From positions 1-21,859 of the forward strand of contig JASJEI010000355.1 of assembly GCA_030064795.1 (NCBI GenBank): DNA of 21,859 nt, in the 5' to 3' direction. Origin of the DNA: Pleurocapsa sp. MO_226.B13 (GTDB lineage: Bacteria; Cyanobacteriota; Cyanobacteriia; Cyanobacteriales; Xenococcaceae). The position numbers and the translations under genes were made by a program. This document shows, piece by piece, positions 1 to 11,700 of this stretch. Each line of letters opens with the position of its first letter. Positions within the stretch are counted from its first letter, which is position 1. Below the pieces are notes generated by a model. That model was not told where the DNA came from, did not search any database, and was given only the letters and a program-made list of their open reading frames with translations.

Positions 1-59
1 GGGTTACTTAGGGCGGTTAGTGTTATTATGCTTCTTGGAAAATTATTGCACTGGATAAT

Positions 60-77
60 GCCATTGCCATTGCCATT
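60..77. repeat. GCCATT hexamer, three tandem copies
   Basis: Three perfect head-to-tail copies of GCCATT lie in non-coding DNA. It is a short microsatellite of no visible function. Confidence 0.85.
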
Positions 78-86
78 ACCGTCCTT

Positions 87-136
87 AGAGGATGTTTGAA
101 AAGGTCTACGCAAAATCGACTTCTCAAACAGGCTCT
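87..136. repeat. 17-bp imperfect inverted repeat, possible mobile-element terminus or mini-element
   Basis: The arm at 87-103 (AGAGGATGTTTGAAAAG) matches the reverse complement of 120-136 (AGAGCCTGTTTGAGAAG) at 14 of 17 positions, with a 16-nt loop between them. The 'TGTTTGA(A/G)AAG' core resembles insertion-sequence termini, but no transposase is beside it. It could equally be a transcript-end hairpin for the minus-strand locus, though no T-run follows in that direction. Confidence 0.5.
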
Positions 137-288
137 TAATATTACTCAAATATCTCCCACTGCACACCTCACCATCAAAAATTTGGGGTGCAATATCATC
201 AGCGATATCGTCACGCGCCAAAAACTTTTCTCAGGGCTCTGGTGTTACAAAAGTAGCATCAAGTCTCAGAACTCACCCACTCATCGAA

Positions 289-2520
289 TCATATATTTGT
301 GCTACCCACCAGCCTTGCAGCCCTTTGAGTACGGCGTAACCCCCGATCGGCAGAACTGTCCTTAAGTGCCGTACGGCGGCGTTTGCTCTCATGGGCATCC
401 ACCACCCCATCAGGGATAAATACCCCCTCAGCTTTCTCCTGGGTCGTCGCCTCGCTTTTTCTTGGTAGATAGCTAGTGTCACCGTCCTTAGTAATCACCG
501 CAAAAATTTTGCGCTTGTGTTCGGCATCGAATTCTGGTGCGGCATTACTCATGGCATTGGCAGGGCCAAGGGGAGCCGTTTGACTAATCGCCTCATCCTC
601 CACATATCGACCTTCCGAAAGCTCCTTAGCCGTAGCCTGACTCTTTTTCGGCAGGTATTGAGTACTGCCATCCTCGGCTTTGGTGGCAAACAGATCCCGC
701 CGATGACTAAAGTCATAGCGAGGCCGTTTGTTTAGCAACTCCTCCACAACCGAGTCTGGCTCGGGGATATATTTCCCCAGCAGCAATTCCTGGTCTGTCG
801 CCTCACTTTGGCGGGGTAGATATTCAATCTTATTTTTGCCGAACCCGTTGGTGAGCGTCGTGGCAAACATCTTCCGTCCCGAAGGAAACTCCGTGACCGT
901 CGGACGCTTATACTGCGAGGCATCTTCGATCGTATTCACTGGCGCTTTGACCGCAAACCCCTCAAGATACCGACCTTCGGCAAGTTCTTGAGCCGTGGCC
1001 TGATTCTTTTTCGGCAGGTATTGAATACTGCCATCGGCTGCTTTAGTGGCAAACAGTTGGCGATCGCGATTATTGGGGTCTGGTTTGGGGGGTTGGTATA
1101 ATTCCTCCCCGGCGATCGAGGCTTTTTCGGGAATATATTTCCCAGCAGTTAACTCCTGAGGCGTCGCGTCACTTTGACGGGGCAAATATTCAGTTCTTAT
1201 TTTCTTGCCGTCGTTGATCTTGAGCACTGTGGCATACATGGTACGTCCGGTTCGGAACTCAGTCACCGTCGGGCGATCGCCGTCCAGCTCTGATGCATCG
1301 AGGGTCCGATTCACTGGCTCTTTGGCCGCAAATCCCTCCAGATAGCGACCCTCCGCCAGTTCTTGAGCCGTGGCCTGATTCTTACGGGGAAAATATTGAA
1401 TACTGCCATCAGCCCCCTCGGTGGCAAACAGTTGGCGATCCGGATTATCGGGGTCTGGTTTGGCGGGTTGGTCTACCTCTGCCCCCGCGATCGAGGCTTT
1501 CTCCGGGATATATTTCCCGGCATTGAGTTCCTCAACGGTAGCTTCACTTTGGCGCGGCAGGTATTCAAGCTTGGTCTCCTTGCCATCGCGGTTCAACGCC
1601 CCCGTGGCAAATAAAGTGCGCCCGGTGCTGAATTCCTTGGTAGTCGGAGGCTTACCCTTGAGTTCCGAGGGATCTTTCAGGGTGTTCACCGGATCTTTGG
1701 CGGCAAATCCTTCTAGATAGCGACCTTCTGCGAGTTCTTGGGCGGTAGCTTGATTCTTTTTCGGCAAGTATTCAGTACTGCCATCGGCTCCCTCGGTGGC
1801 AAACAGTTGGCGATCTGGATTATCGGGGTCTGGTTTGGGGGGTCGATCCAGCTCTTTGCTGGCGCTGGGGCCATTCTCCGGTATATATTTCCCCGCACTT
1901 AGCTCCAGCGGCGTCGCCTCACTTTGACGGGGCAGATATTCCGGCTTACCTGGACGATTGGGGTTTTCCGTCGCAAATAACGTCCGGTCGGTTTTGGCAT
2001 CGGTGACGGTGGGGCGATCGAACGTTGAGGCAGCGGCAATAGTATTTACCGGCTCTTTGCGGATCGTATCATCCGCCACAAATGACCCAGCTTTGATTTC
2101 ACCCTCACTGGCCTGACTTCGAGCCGGTAGGTACTTCGTCACCCCCCCCTCGGTGACGGGATAAACCATCCGTCCTTTAAACAGGTCGATTTTGGGTTTC
2201 GGCTCCTTCTTAGATTTCGCGTTCTTGACATCCCGACTGGCATCTTGACGCCTCAAGGCAGGGGGTTTACTAACCTTGAGGGATGCAGCATCCCCATCCA
2301 CCGTGGCATTGGCTCGCTCTCGCCGCGCCTCGACCCGCCCCGATGAGCGATCGCTCTTACTACGGGTCATTCGGGACGATCGCCGATCGGAGTCGCTGCC
2401 TCCCCCTTGGGGTAAGCGTCGTGTACTACGGTCGCGACCCTTGCCAGTCGCGCTGCCCCTGCGCTTGAGGGAATCTTGCTTCTTACGGCGTTTTATTCTT
2501 TTCGTACGTTGGTTCGACAT
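289..2520 (-). CDS. Highly basic protein with ten alternating YLP-type repeats; unknown function, Tc-locus accessory
   Basis: I do not recognise this 743-aa protein. Residues 1 to about 110 are rich in Arg, Lys and Ser, look disordered, and have no signal peptide. From about residue 116 there are ten repeats with the pattern R-x-[LM]-[FY]-A-T, a Gly-containing loop, Y-L-P-[RK], then [SN]-[EQ]-A-T-x-x-E-L, then G-[KR]-[YF]. Repeats 2-9 alternate between two subtypes: one carries 'YLPRQSEAT' and ends 'GKYIPE', the other carries 'LPKKNQAT' and ends 'GRYLEG'. This implies duplication of a two-repeat unit. The C-terminus is again basic (ESKRRRTALK onward). The ATG at 2520 is fixed by an excellent ribosome-binding site. 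It lies 196 bp downstream of, and in line with, the giant TcA gene. A role as cargo, chaperone or fibre-like decoration is only inference. A cargo would suit the positive charge, since Tc channels move unfolded basic effectors, but no catalytic motif is visible. Confidence 0.88.
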   Translation of the reverse strand: MSNQRTKRIKRRKKQDSLKRRGSATGKGRDRSTRRLPQGGGSDSDRRSSRMTRSKSDRSSGRVEARRERANATVDGDAASLKVSKPPALRRQDASRDVKNAKSKKEPKPKIDLFKGRMVYPVTEGGVTKYLPARSQASEGEIKAGSFVADDTIRKEPVNTIAAASTFDRPTVTDAKTDRTLFATENPNRPGKPEYLPRQSEATPLELSAGKYIPENGPSASKELDRPPKPDPDNPDRQLFATEGADGSTEYLPKKNQATAQELAEGRYLEGFAAKDPVNTLKDPSELKGKPPTTKEFSTGRTLFATGALNRDGKETKLEYLPRQSEATVEELNAGKYIPEKASIAGAEVDQPAKPDPDNPDRQLFATEGADGSIQYFPRKNQATAQELAEGRYLEGFAAKEPVNRTLDASELDGDRPTVTEFRTGRTMYATVLKINDGKKIRTEYLPRQSDATPQELTAGKYIPEKASIAGEELYQPPKPDPNNRDRQLFATKAADGSIQYLPKKNQATAQELAEGRYLEGFAVKAPVNTIEDASQYKRPTVTEFPSGRKMFATTLTNGFGKNKIEYLPRQSEATDQELLLGKYIPEPDSVVEELLNKRPRYDFSHRRDLFATKAEDGSTQYLPKKSQATAKELSEGRYVEDEAISQTAPLGPANAMSNAAPEFDAEHKRKIFAVITKDGDTSYLPRKSEATTQEKAEGVFIPDGVVDAHESKRRRTALKDSSADRGLRRTQRAARLVGSTNI
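400..2175 (-). repeat. Intragenic tandem repeat array, 375-bp period in its centre
   Basis: The ten protein repeats are mirrored in DNA. The 18-mer beginning GGCAAACAGTTGGCGATC occurs at 1048, 1423 and 1798, exactly 375 bp (125 codons) apart each time. A diverged copy begins at 685, 363 bp away. Equal spacing and high identity point to recent duplication by unequal recombination or slippage. Confidence 0.85.
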
Positions 2521-2524
2521 AATC

Positions 2525-2534
2525 TCACCTCCTT
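2525..2534 (-). promoter_or_regulatory. Extended Shine-Dalgarno site of the 743-aa gene
   Basis: Read on the minus strand, AAGGAGGTGA is a ten-base match to the anti-Shine-Dalgarno tail of 16S rRNA. Seven bases separate GGAGG from the ATG. It fixes the start and predicts strong translation, in contrast to the giant TcA gene just upstream. Confidence 0.9.
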
Positions 2535-2584
2535 GTCTAGCTTTGTGACGAACGAAAAATTAAAATTACTCTCTTAGTCCGTTC

Positions 2585-2653
2585 CGCCCCCTAAATCCCC
2601 CAGAATTGGGGGACTTTGAATTCTTGTTTCCCCCTGGGGGAGCTAGGGGGGCG
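2585..2653. repeat. Cyanobacterial C/G-run palindromic intergenic repeat
   Basis: CCCCC-AGAATT-GGGGG (2597-2612) and CCCCC-T-GGGGG (2630-2640) form two nested hairpins, enclosed by CGCCCCCTA (2585-2593) and TAGGGGGGCG (2644-2653). I recall repeats of this type scattered between genes in many cyanobacteria. It lies between the TcA stop and the downstream gene, so it may act as an RNA 3'-end stabiliser or partial terminator that uncouples the two genes. Confidence 0.75.
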
Positions 2654-2716
2654 AAATCCTGGATTTTGAAGTTGAGCTTGGAATCTGTCAACTTCAAACC
2701 TGAATCAAATCAGGGC

Positions 2717-5700
2717 CTAAACTTTAGCCTTGTAGACCAAGATCATTTCCGCATTCTTCAACGTGCTGCGATCGCCTTTGAGGGTAAACGTCCACTCGCT
2801 GCCGTTCTGCCCCACGCTGAGGGTATTGGGTTGTAAGTACGTATTATTAGGTACTTGCAGGTCATCGTTGATGGTAAAGGTGGCTCCACTATTTCCAGTG
2901 GCGTACTCGTAGTGAATCAGTAACCCAATGATTTTGCTGCTGCTCATGTTGGGGAACATGTCGCGGGTAAAGGTAATCGTTACCTCGTCACTATCGCCGT
3001 TGACCAGAGCGGCCCACTCATCGGCAAAGTTGTAAGCCAGATCGAAGAAGCTGGTGGCGTGATAGGGCTTCAGCACGCCTTTGACTTCGTTGGCAAAGCG
3101 GCTACCCCCTTGCTTGGCGGTATAGCGTAGCTTGATGGTGACATCGAGCAGATCCGCTGGGTTGTAGGATCCTTTCATGCCATTGAGTTCCAAACGCCAG
3201 TTAGAAACCGCACCGGTACCCTCGAACGGTAGAAAACGCTCATCGCCAAAGTTCAGCTCAAACATGCCGTTGTTTTCGGTGTACTGATCCACATGGGATA
3301 GGGCAACCTGCTGGTTAGCTCGCCAGTTGGCGCGGACATTGGTAGTAGCTTCATTGGACGGGTTAATTAGGTGTTTCACCGCCTTGATGTCGGTATCCAT
3401 CACCAGTTTGCTGCTGAGTTGGGTCAGGGTGGCACTTACGTGCTGACCTTCACCCACATCAAAGGCTAGGGAGATAGTTTTGATCTGACGGTTGTAATGA
3501 CCTGGGAAATCGTAGTCAAACAGCTCTTCCGAGAGGCGGAAGTTGCAGAAGCCCTTGGTTTTCAGGTGGACTAACGCGATCGGGTCTAACTCCAACAGCG
3601 AAATATTCTTGGTGATTTCCAGGCGACGGCTATCGGTTTCCCTGTAGGCTTTTTCCAGGCGATCGAGGTCGTGATCCAGACTGTTCCCCGACAGTAGTCC
3701 CTTGCGCTGGCTGTCCCAATACATGCCGCTGATGTAATTGACCTTGCCCGCTTCCACACCTTTTTCAAAGATAAAGGCTTGCTCAGCTTGTTTGGCATAG
3801 TCGTGGGCCAGCTTATAGGTTTGATAGAACAAACCAGAGATTTTGCCACTAATCCAGCTATAAAGCTGCTGAGTGGAGAACTTGCTCTTCATGAAATCGG
3901 CGATCGCGTGGTGGTTTTCGATATCCTTTTCATGGATCAGCTTTTCTTGCTTGGCGATCGCGATTTGATGTTGCTGGGCTAGAATCTGATACTCCAGCTG
4001 CTTGATTTCACTGGTTGCCATCATTTTTTGCACCTCCCAATCTTGCGCTGTCCGTTTGAACTGGGCGGCCACTCCAGCGACCTCGCCCCCCATACTCAGG
4101 GCCTCAGCTCCAGATTGAATGGCCTCACCGAATTGGGCCATCATGGACCCAACGTCTTCACCACCAGTCGTAACACCAAAGCTGAAGGGCCCCGCCGTGA
4201 ACTGCGGCACGATGTAAGCCATGCCAGACGCATATTTGCTCAATGTGGTCACCCCATGCAATATGGTAGCGGCACCCATCATGGACAGTTGTGTGAGTTC
4301 TTCGGGCAGATAGCCATTAGCAATCAGATCTGTATAGTGGGTTTCTTGTTGCTCGGCTCCGTCTTTTGTTTCCTCCAAATTATGCAAGGATTGCTCTGCT
4401 TCCTGAATGGCCTCTTCCTTTAACAGGGTAGTGAGGTCAAGCAGCATGGATTCTTGTTTATTCTGTAAAAGGCTCAGTTCTTCGGCATCTTTCTTCTCCA
4501 GTGCGGAGAGTAGGGCATCACTAAAGCCATTGAGCTTGCCCACCAGTTCCCGTGCCTTGGCCATCAGAGAACTAAAGCGATAGTCAGGCACCGTAGCCAT
4601 ACCAGCAGCCATGGCTGCGGCTGCGGTCACTCCACCGCCACCAGCAACCGCCCCGACCAGAGCCATGGGGTCGATGGGGGGTTGGAACAGCGGCAGGGGC
4701 TGGGCCACACCGTCAATGTTTAAGCAAGCCCGAATTTTACCCAGGCGATCTTCCACCCTTGTCCAGTACTCGGTGAACAGCTCATTTTCCTTGAGATAGA
4801 AATAGGGATCGATGACGCTGTCAAACTGGGTAGCCGAAAAGCTCAAGCCATATTCCGTATCCCCGAGGAAGGAGCCACTGTTGTTTTCTAGATCGATGAG
4901 GAAATCGTAGTCTGTGGTATCAACGTCGAAGTCGGTCAGTTCGCTATAGCTCTTGGTAGACTCTAAAACCACACGACCCATGTTCTTTGGCTTTTCACCT
5001 AGGAGATCGTAGGCCAGGATATACAACATCCGAGCTTCATTAATACTCTCGCGGGTATATTGTCGGAACAGCAGATCACCCCAGTCCAGCAAATTGTCGA
5101 TATAGCGCATGACGATCGCTTTGCGATAGGCAATGGGACGCAGTGCTGCAATGGCGTGCGGGTCAAAGGGATCGTCCAGGTACGTTGCCAGCTGGGCACT
5201 GTAATTGCTCATCAAGGTAAGGCGGGAATCGAGCTTCTGGATAATCGCCACCACTTCCAGCATTTCACTTTGCCAGGTGGTCAGCAATGCGTTATTGCTG
5301 GTACTGCCGGTATCGAGCGCCTTGATGGCTGCCTCCAGAGCAGTGACTTGTTGCCAGGTTGCAATACTGGCCAGCTCTGTACCAGAGGTATCCTCGTACG
5401 TATCCCAATCTTCTTGACCTAGGAAGACCTTCTGGTAGCCAGCTAACACGCTCTCTAGGTTTGTGAGGGCAGTTCGCGCAGTTGTCACTGTATCTGCACT
5501 CGTGAGAGTCTCAAAGGCATCTAGATCGTTGGTGAGAGTCGTTAGCAGGGCCTCCGGATCGACCGCCAGGAAGGGAAGGAACTTCCAGTAATCGGATACT
5601 GCCGTGGGGTCGAAAATGTATTCGTACCACTCTTTGGCATATTCAAACTGCTGGTCTGTATTTAAAGTCTGGGCGATCAGGAACGGCACATGGAAGAAGA

Positions 5701-8700
5701 TTTCCCAGTAGTACAGACCGTTGGCACTGTTGAAGTCGAGGTGGCTGTTGACCGGTTCTGTATTGAACCGAGTACTGTTCATCTGAATATTGTATGGACT
5801 TGAATCCTCAAAGCTAATGCTGGGAGATTCATTAATCTCCTGGGTAGACATCTTGAGAAAGTCCTCAATTTCCCCAGCAAATAGGATTTGGTTGAGTTGC
5901 TCGGCAGTACTAGAGGTCAGACGAATCACCTCATAATCCACATCATCGATCTCGTACAGCTTATCCTCAGCAGTAATATCGTAGGCAAGATAGGTGTCAT
6001 CTTGAATCAGATAAAGCTTTTGTTGTGTGTCTTCGGCATAGTTAAAGGCTGCAGTCAGACCGGAGGAACGGATATCCGATGGTATGTTGCCCCAACTTCC
6101 CGCGATCGCCGATGGAATACCGAGTTCAGTCGATGCCCTCACATTTTGCGGGAGACGATAGTAATCTGTCCCTGAAAATAGATAGACATAGTAACTACTG
6201 TCATCAGTATTTGTGAGTACGAAGGCTGCATCAATACTGACATCATCACCTACTGTTGAGTTATCAGAGTAAGCTTTGGGATAACCGGTATCGATATAGG
6301 TTGGAATGGTATCTAGATCCCCATCGTCATTACTATCTTCCAGGGTGTATTGGTAATATTCATCATCAACAATCAGATAGAGACAACCCCCTGCAACATA
6401 GGCAGCATCCACTCGCTCTTCGCTCTGCAAGGTCGTCCGTAAGTTGTCCCAAATCTCAACGGAAGTGAAAGTGGCATCTTCATCGCTACGGTAGTATTCC
6501 CGTTTTTTATTGTTAAACAGGTAGGAAACGTAGACACCATGGTTATCAGGCTGCGGCGCAGTGAAAGCTGCGTCAATTTGTGTCCATTGAGGAAAGCCCT
6601 CATTGTTTTCATCTAGATTTTTGGGGTAGCCATCTACGGGTGTAGCAACAAATTTATTATTCCTCTCCTCTAGGGTGTAGCGCATGTATGCATTACCACA
6701 GAACAGGTATACATCACCCTCCTCACCTAGCGTTCCTGTACCAACGAAGGCAGCATCAACCTGATTACCGAACCAAATCACACTACCAGGAGCATCGTCG
6801 CTCAAATAGGCAGGCAGATCGAGATTAGTCACACTACCGCTCTCCGTTTCGGAAGACTGCAATTGAGTGAGAATATCCGATGGACTCAAGCTATTGTCAA
6901 AGAGATAATAGGTGTCAGAATCGGTGATGATAACAATGGTGTTGTTGGGAGTGGCGGTTGCTGCAGTGACATTGACCTCATCAATTTGGTAGGAGTCGGT
7001 ACTGCTAAAAGTATCTCCATCCACTTGATCCTGGCTCCAAGCTTTAGCACTGCCATCGCTGTAAAATAGTACATGGTGAATCTTGTTCGCAGTATCCGTA
7101 TAGCTGAAACCAGCGCTCCATAATAGGTCTGTTCTGTCGCTGCTGGTATCAAAGGGTTTTGGCAATGATGTCAGATCTATGTTCTCTGACGAAACGTTAC
7201 TCTCGTTGTACGTTACCAGTGCAGTACCATTTTCCACATAGCGATAAACTCCCTCGGCATCTAATGCCCAAAGGGCATCGCCAATCTGCATCAATGCGGT
7301 GATTTTAGCATTTGTGCCCTGTACTGTAATAGCGAGAACTTCCTTAACTCCATAGTTGTCGTTGCGTTGGTCTTTCCCACCGACAGAATCGTAAATAGTA
7401 TATTGGTTGTCACCAATAAGGTGCAATTTATCTGCAAAAAATACTGCTGCTGAGATGCTACTAACTGGTCCTTCAGGTAAACCAAAGGTGGCTGCGATCG
7501 CAGTAGTCGTGCCATCACTGTTCAATACAGTACCTGTCTCATTGTTAAACCTGAAGCTAGACGTGTTTCTATCGCTCGAGGTGGTGAAGGCGGCATCAAT
7601 CCCTGTCCAATCACCAGGTAGAACGCTAATGAGTTGTGATAGGGCATAGGGCGCTGCCACTAAGGTTTCAAAAGAAGATCCGTCAAATTGGTAAACCTGA
7701 TTATTCAGGGTTAGATAGCAGTAGTCACCTTCGACAAAGGCCGAATCAACCTTCCCAGTAGTAGACAACAGATATATACCCCAGCGACTGCTGATAGCTT
7801 CAGGTCCTTGGGTTAGGCTACTGCCATCGGCAGAGACAGCAATATATTTTCCATTATCCAGGAAGTAGTAGATCTCCCCATTCTCAAACACCTGTACCGC
7901 AGACGTTATCTTAGTGTTGTCAGGGATGTTTGAAAATACAGCGGCATCTTCATCACTACTGCTCAGGGAAGACAGCTCGGTATCACTGGAAATCGAAATT
8001 GCATCGGGCTTGACCAAGAAACCGCAGCCATTATGGTTATAGGCAAACCAAGGTCCATCTACAGAGTTGTCGCTGGAGTTCAGCATCACCACATTGTCTG
8101 CTTCAATGCTCCCCTCCGCTGGGAACAACGTCTTAAACAGTTCCTGCCCCCGATTCTCAATGCTCTGGGACCTGGTTTCCTGGGAGTACAGTTCCGGAGT
8201 CAGATTATAGGCTCGATAGTAAGGCCCGGCGGGGTCGGAGTCACCATAGGCGTCACTCAGGTAGTAGCGCACACTGATGTAGATGTTTTCGTAATCTTGA
8301 TCGCTTAACTTGCTGGAATTTTCAACAAAAACATCCGCATCGGAAATGTACAGAGACGTCTTTAGATCGGTCAATGTATAGGTCTCATCATTGAGTGTGA
8401 GCGTCGTCGTATACTCGGTATTTTCAAAGCTGGTTTTCATCAGTTGGGGCTGGCTCCAGCGCTTGTTGAGGTTGTAGAAGGAGTAGTAGACCTTAATTTC
8501 CTTTTTACTATTCCCCTCAGTAGAAACCGTTTGGTTGTCATCACTCCCGCTGGTAGTCACGATCGCAGAGGAGGGATCTTCCGCGCTTTCCTCCACAACA
8601 GCCCAGAATATAAACACCCGATTAAAGGCATAAACAGGCTTCACATGGGCCACCTCAATGGTAATATTTAACTTTTCCCAGGGGTCCCAGACAATGGCAG

Positions 8701-11700
8701 AACTATCTCCACCGACAAAGGTGGCAAAGCGATAGAAATAGCGCATGGGGTCGGTGCGGGTGTGACCTAAGAGCACCAAAACCTTGTCGTTGGTATCAGA
8801 ACTAGTATCGTCGTAAATATAGCCCCCAGCAATGGTCAACTCAGAGACTTCCGTAAAGGAATCCAGGTAGGTGACATAGGCCTCTTCGATTGACTCTTCT
8901 GTGAGTTTACCCTGGGTCAGACTCGCCTCCAGATCCTTAAAGGCAGCAGACTTCACATCCGCATCCCGCAGCTCGGGACGAATGTAGTTTTCGGGATAGA
9001 GGAAGACCTTACGGTTGGCCTCCCAAACCCGATAGTTTTGCAGCCACTTCCATCGTTCCTTGAGGGTAGCCTTCATCGCCTCTTGGTCGCTATCATTTAG
9101 GTCAATATTTTCCAGATTCATGAAGTAACGGTGCAGATAAAGCTGAATAGCTGCCGTTGCTTCCTTAATCCGAGAGGTTTCCGCAATGCTATCCATCTGG
9201 ATATCGATCAGCAGTTTTTGGTAGAGCTGTCGGGTGGTGGTAATCTCATCATCATTGGCGATGACATAGGGCACCAGGGCATCCCGTTTCAGGGTGTTCA
9301 CCTCATTGGTAATCTGCTTGACCAGAGTTTCATAATTGTTATCGCAGTCAACCGACACCAGCGCATCGTAGGCACCCGTGGCAGCAGCACTGTAACTGGG
9401 TGTGTCGCCGTAAAGATTGACCCAAACATCGTTGTACAACGCCGAGACATCCACCCGCAGCCGTTGTGTGGTCGCCAGAATATCGTAGAGACGCAGCACC
9501 AATTCTAACTGGAAGTACTCTTCCACGACATTCACCTGCTCCGCTAGGAAGGCATTGCGCTGTTTGACCCAGCGTACCTCCTCCTTCTCAAAGTTAAAGA
9601 TGGCAGCAAAGTGCATGTAAGGCTCTTGCACCTTACCTTTAGCCCCAGTGACCAGTTCCGTCAGGGTCAGGTCTCCGCCAGTAAAGCGTTGGCTCAGGTC
9701 TTTGAATCGGGTGATGGCATGGATATCGCTCAAGAGGTAATCGGACCATTCTCCCCAGCGATAGGCCAGCACCTCCACCGGCTTCTCAGCATCGCGATCG
9801 CTCAGATCCAGGTTATATCGGACAAAATTATCCTCGGTATGGAAGTAGATCTCGTCTTCAAATTTGAACACCGTATCAACACCGCTGTCGGTGAGGATAG
9901 TCGCATCTAGCTGAGGCCAGATTTCGTCGATGTCACGGGGAAACTCTGCATCCACATAGCGTGGCTCATCATAGGGATTGAGAGCAAACAGTTCATCCGT
10001 ATCGCTGTAGCCCACAAACTGCTGTCCCTTAAAGACGAGCAATCCTCCTTCTGCATCCACATAGGCTCCATCGATGGTCTGGGTGCCAGACTCACTGGTA
10101 AAGGTATTGTCGAGATTGCCCCAAATCTCGTTAATTTCTCCCTCTGTACCCGCTGTACTATCGCTCTGGAGATTCGTGATGTGGTGATAATTACGCTCGT
10201 TAAAGAGCACCAAGCCCAGTTCATCGGCATCGGTAGCCAGGTAAAACGTCGCATCAATACCGTCGCGATAATGTTCGGGTAAGCTGTCCAGACCCAGATC
10301 CTCGGCCAAACTTTCCCCAATGATTTTGGGATAGCCCTCATCGACATAGCGGTAGCAGTCTCCCCGATAGGGAGTAACTCCATCCTGTTCGACCGTATAG
10401 CGAATATATTGTTCGCCGGAAAACAGGTAGGTCATATGCTTTTCGATGTTATTTTTTTCTACCACGGCCACAAAGGCGGCATCCACATAGCCCCCCAGGG
10501 TAAAGTTGTTATCGACATGCCCCAAACCATCGATATCGTAGGTCACATATTTGTTGGGGCTGCCGGTAAAGACCTTATCGTTGGTAAAGAAATAGAGACA
10601 GCGACCATTGTCCAGCAAGCCATTAAAGAACGGTGTTTCGCCATCGTAGTTTTCTTCCAGCTCATCCAAATGCTGTTGGAATTCCTTGGTCATAAAGGCA
10701 AAGGCAGGTTCCTCGCGCAGATAGGTAGCAATCTTTTTGGGATAGCCTTCGTCCACATAGCGGTAGTCGTTGCCGCTGTAGCGCACGTAGGAGTCCCCGG
10801 CAAATAGATAGGTGGCGCGATCGCTGGGATTAACCCAGGCGGCATCCAGCCAATGATTCTCTCGATTGCTGAAAATATTCTCTTGCAGTCCCCAGTAATC
10901 CTTGATATCAGTTACCTTCGTCCAGCTATCATTACTAGATTGAGACGGATCGTAGGCCGCATAGCGTTCCTGGCTAAAGAGGTAGACCGTACTATCCTTA
11001 CCGACAAACCCAGATTTTAAGGTTTGGAAGTCCGTTTTGTTAAACGGTGCATTAGGGTAGAGCAGCTCCAGAGGTTGGGGGAAGCCCCAGTTCTCGGTAT
11101 TGAGGTTAAAGCTCAAGAACTTCTGGTCGCTGATAAAGATTAGATTCTCTTCGTGGACGAAGATGGCATCAATGGCATCAAGGGTATCAAACCCTTCCTG
11201 CTGATACTCTTCTGGCATGTTCCACAGACTGAAATCACCCTCATATACTGGAACGGGTTGCTCATAGCTATCTTTGGTGTAGTGCAGATAGCGGAAGTTA
11301 CCATAGGCATCGGGACGCTCAAACAGGTAAGTATCTTCTTTCCACACATAGGCCAGGGCAACATTATTTAGACCACGCCATTTGTCGCTAATGCGTCGAG
11401 GGGGATAGGTGACGGTGCTTTCTGTATAAGCGGAGGTGTCCGCGTCATACTGCACAAACCACTCCCCAGAGAACACATAGGTAATACCATCCCGACCCAC
11501 AAAAGCCGCATCAATGGTTTCCCGATCGTAGATAGGATTGCGCGATCGGCCCCAGACATCGGCAATTTCAAAGCTTTGCTCCAGCTCGATATCGTAATAT
11601 CGACTACCAGCAAAGACATAGCTTTTACCATCACTACCATGGAGCACCCCATCAATTTCGGTAGTAGTCTCGGCATCTGCCTCCAGGAGTTCTTCTGCCC

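Larger units (their letters stand above)
1..288. other. Non-coding left edge downstream of the toxin locus
   Basis: No credible gene is seen here. A plus-strand frame from 96 to 365 has no ribosome-binding site and overlaps the end of the 743-aa gene, so I treat it as a shadow. The stretch holds a short hexamer array (60-77) and an imperfect inverted repeat (87-136), listed separately. No GC-stem plus T-run terminator is visible after the 743-aa gene's stop. Confidence 0.6.

Noticed and set aside
96..365. Plus-strand 89-codon frame at the left edge
   Set aside because: It has no ribosome-binding site, runs over the inverted repeat, and overlaps the well-supported 743-aa gene on the other strand.
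400..2175. Regular repeats considered as a CRISPR array
   Set aside because: The repeats are 375-bp in-frame coding units, with no short repeat-spacer pattern.
4028..4423. Plus-strand frames of 100-170 codons within the TcA gene (also 12419-12934, 10409-10807, 9131-9508)
   Set aside because: They lie opposite strongly conserved TcA or hemopexin sequence, and none has recognisable protein features. They are shadows of a long biased gene.
3980..10440. Hemopexin-like repeats in TcA considered as heme-binding domains
   Set aside because: Hemopexin-fold blades in Tc and plant proteins are general binding propellers. No heme-ligating arrangement can be seen from sequence.
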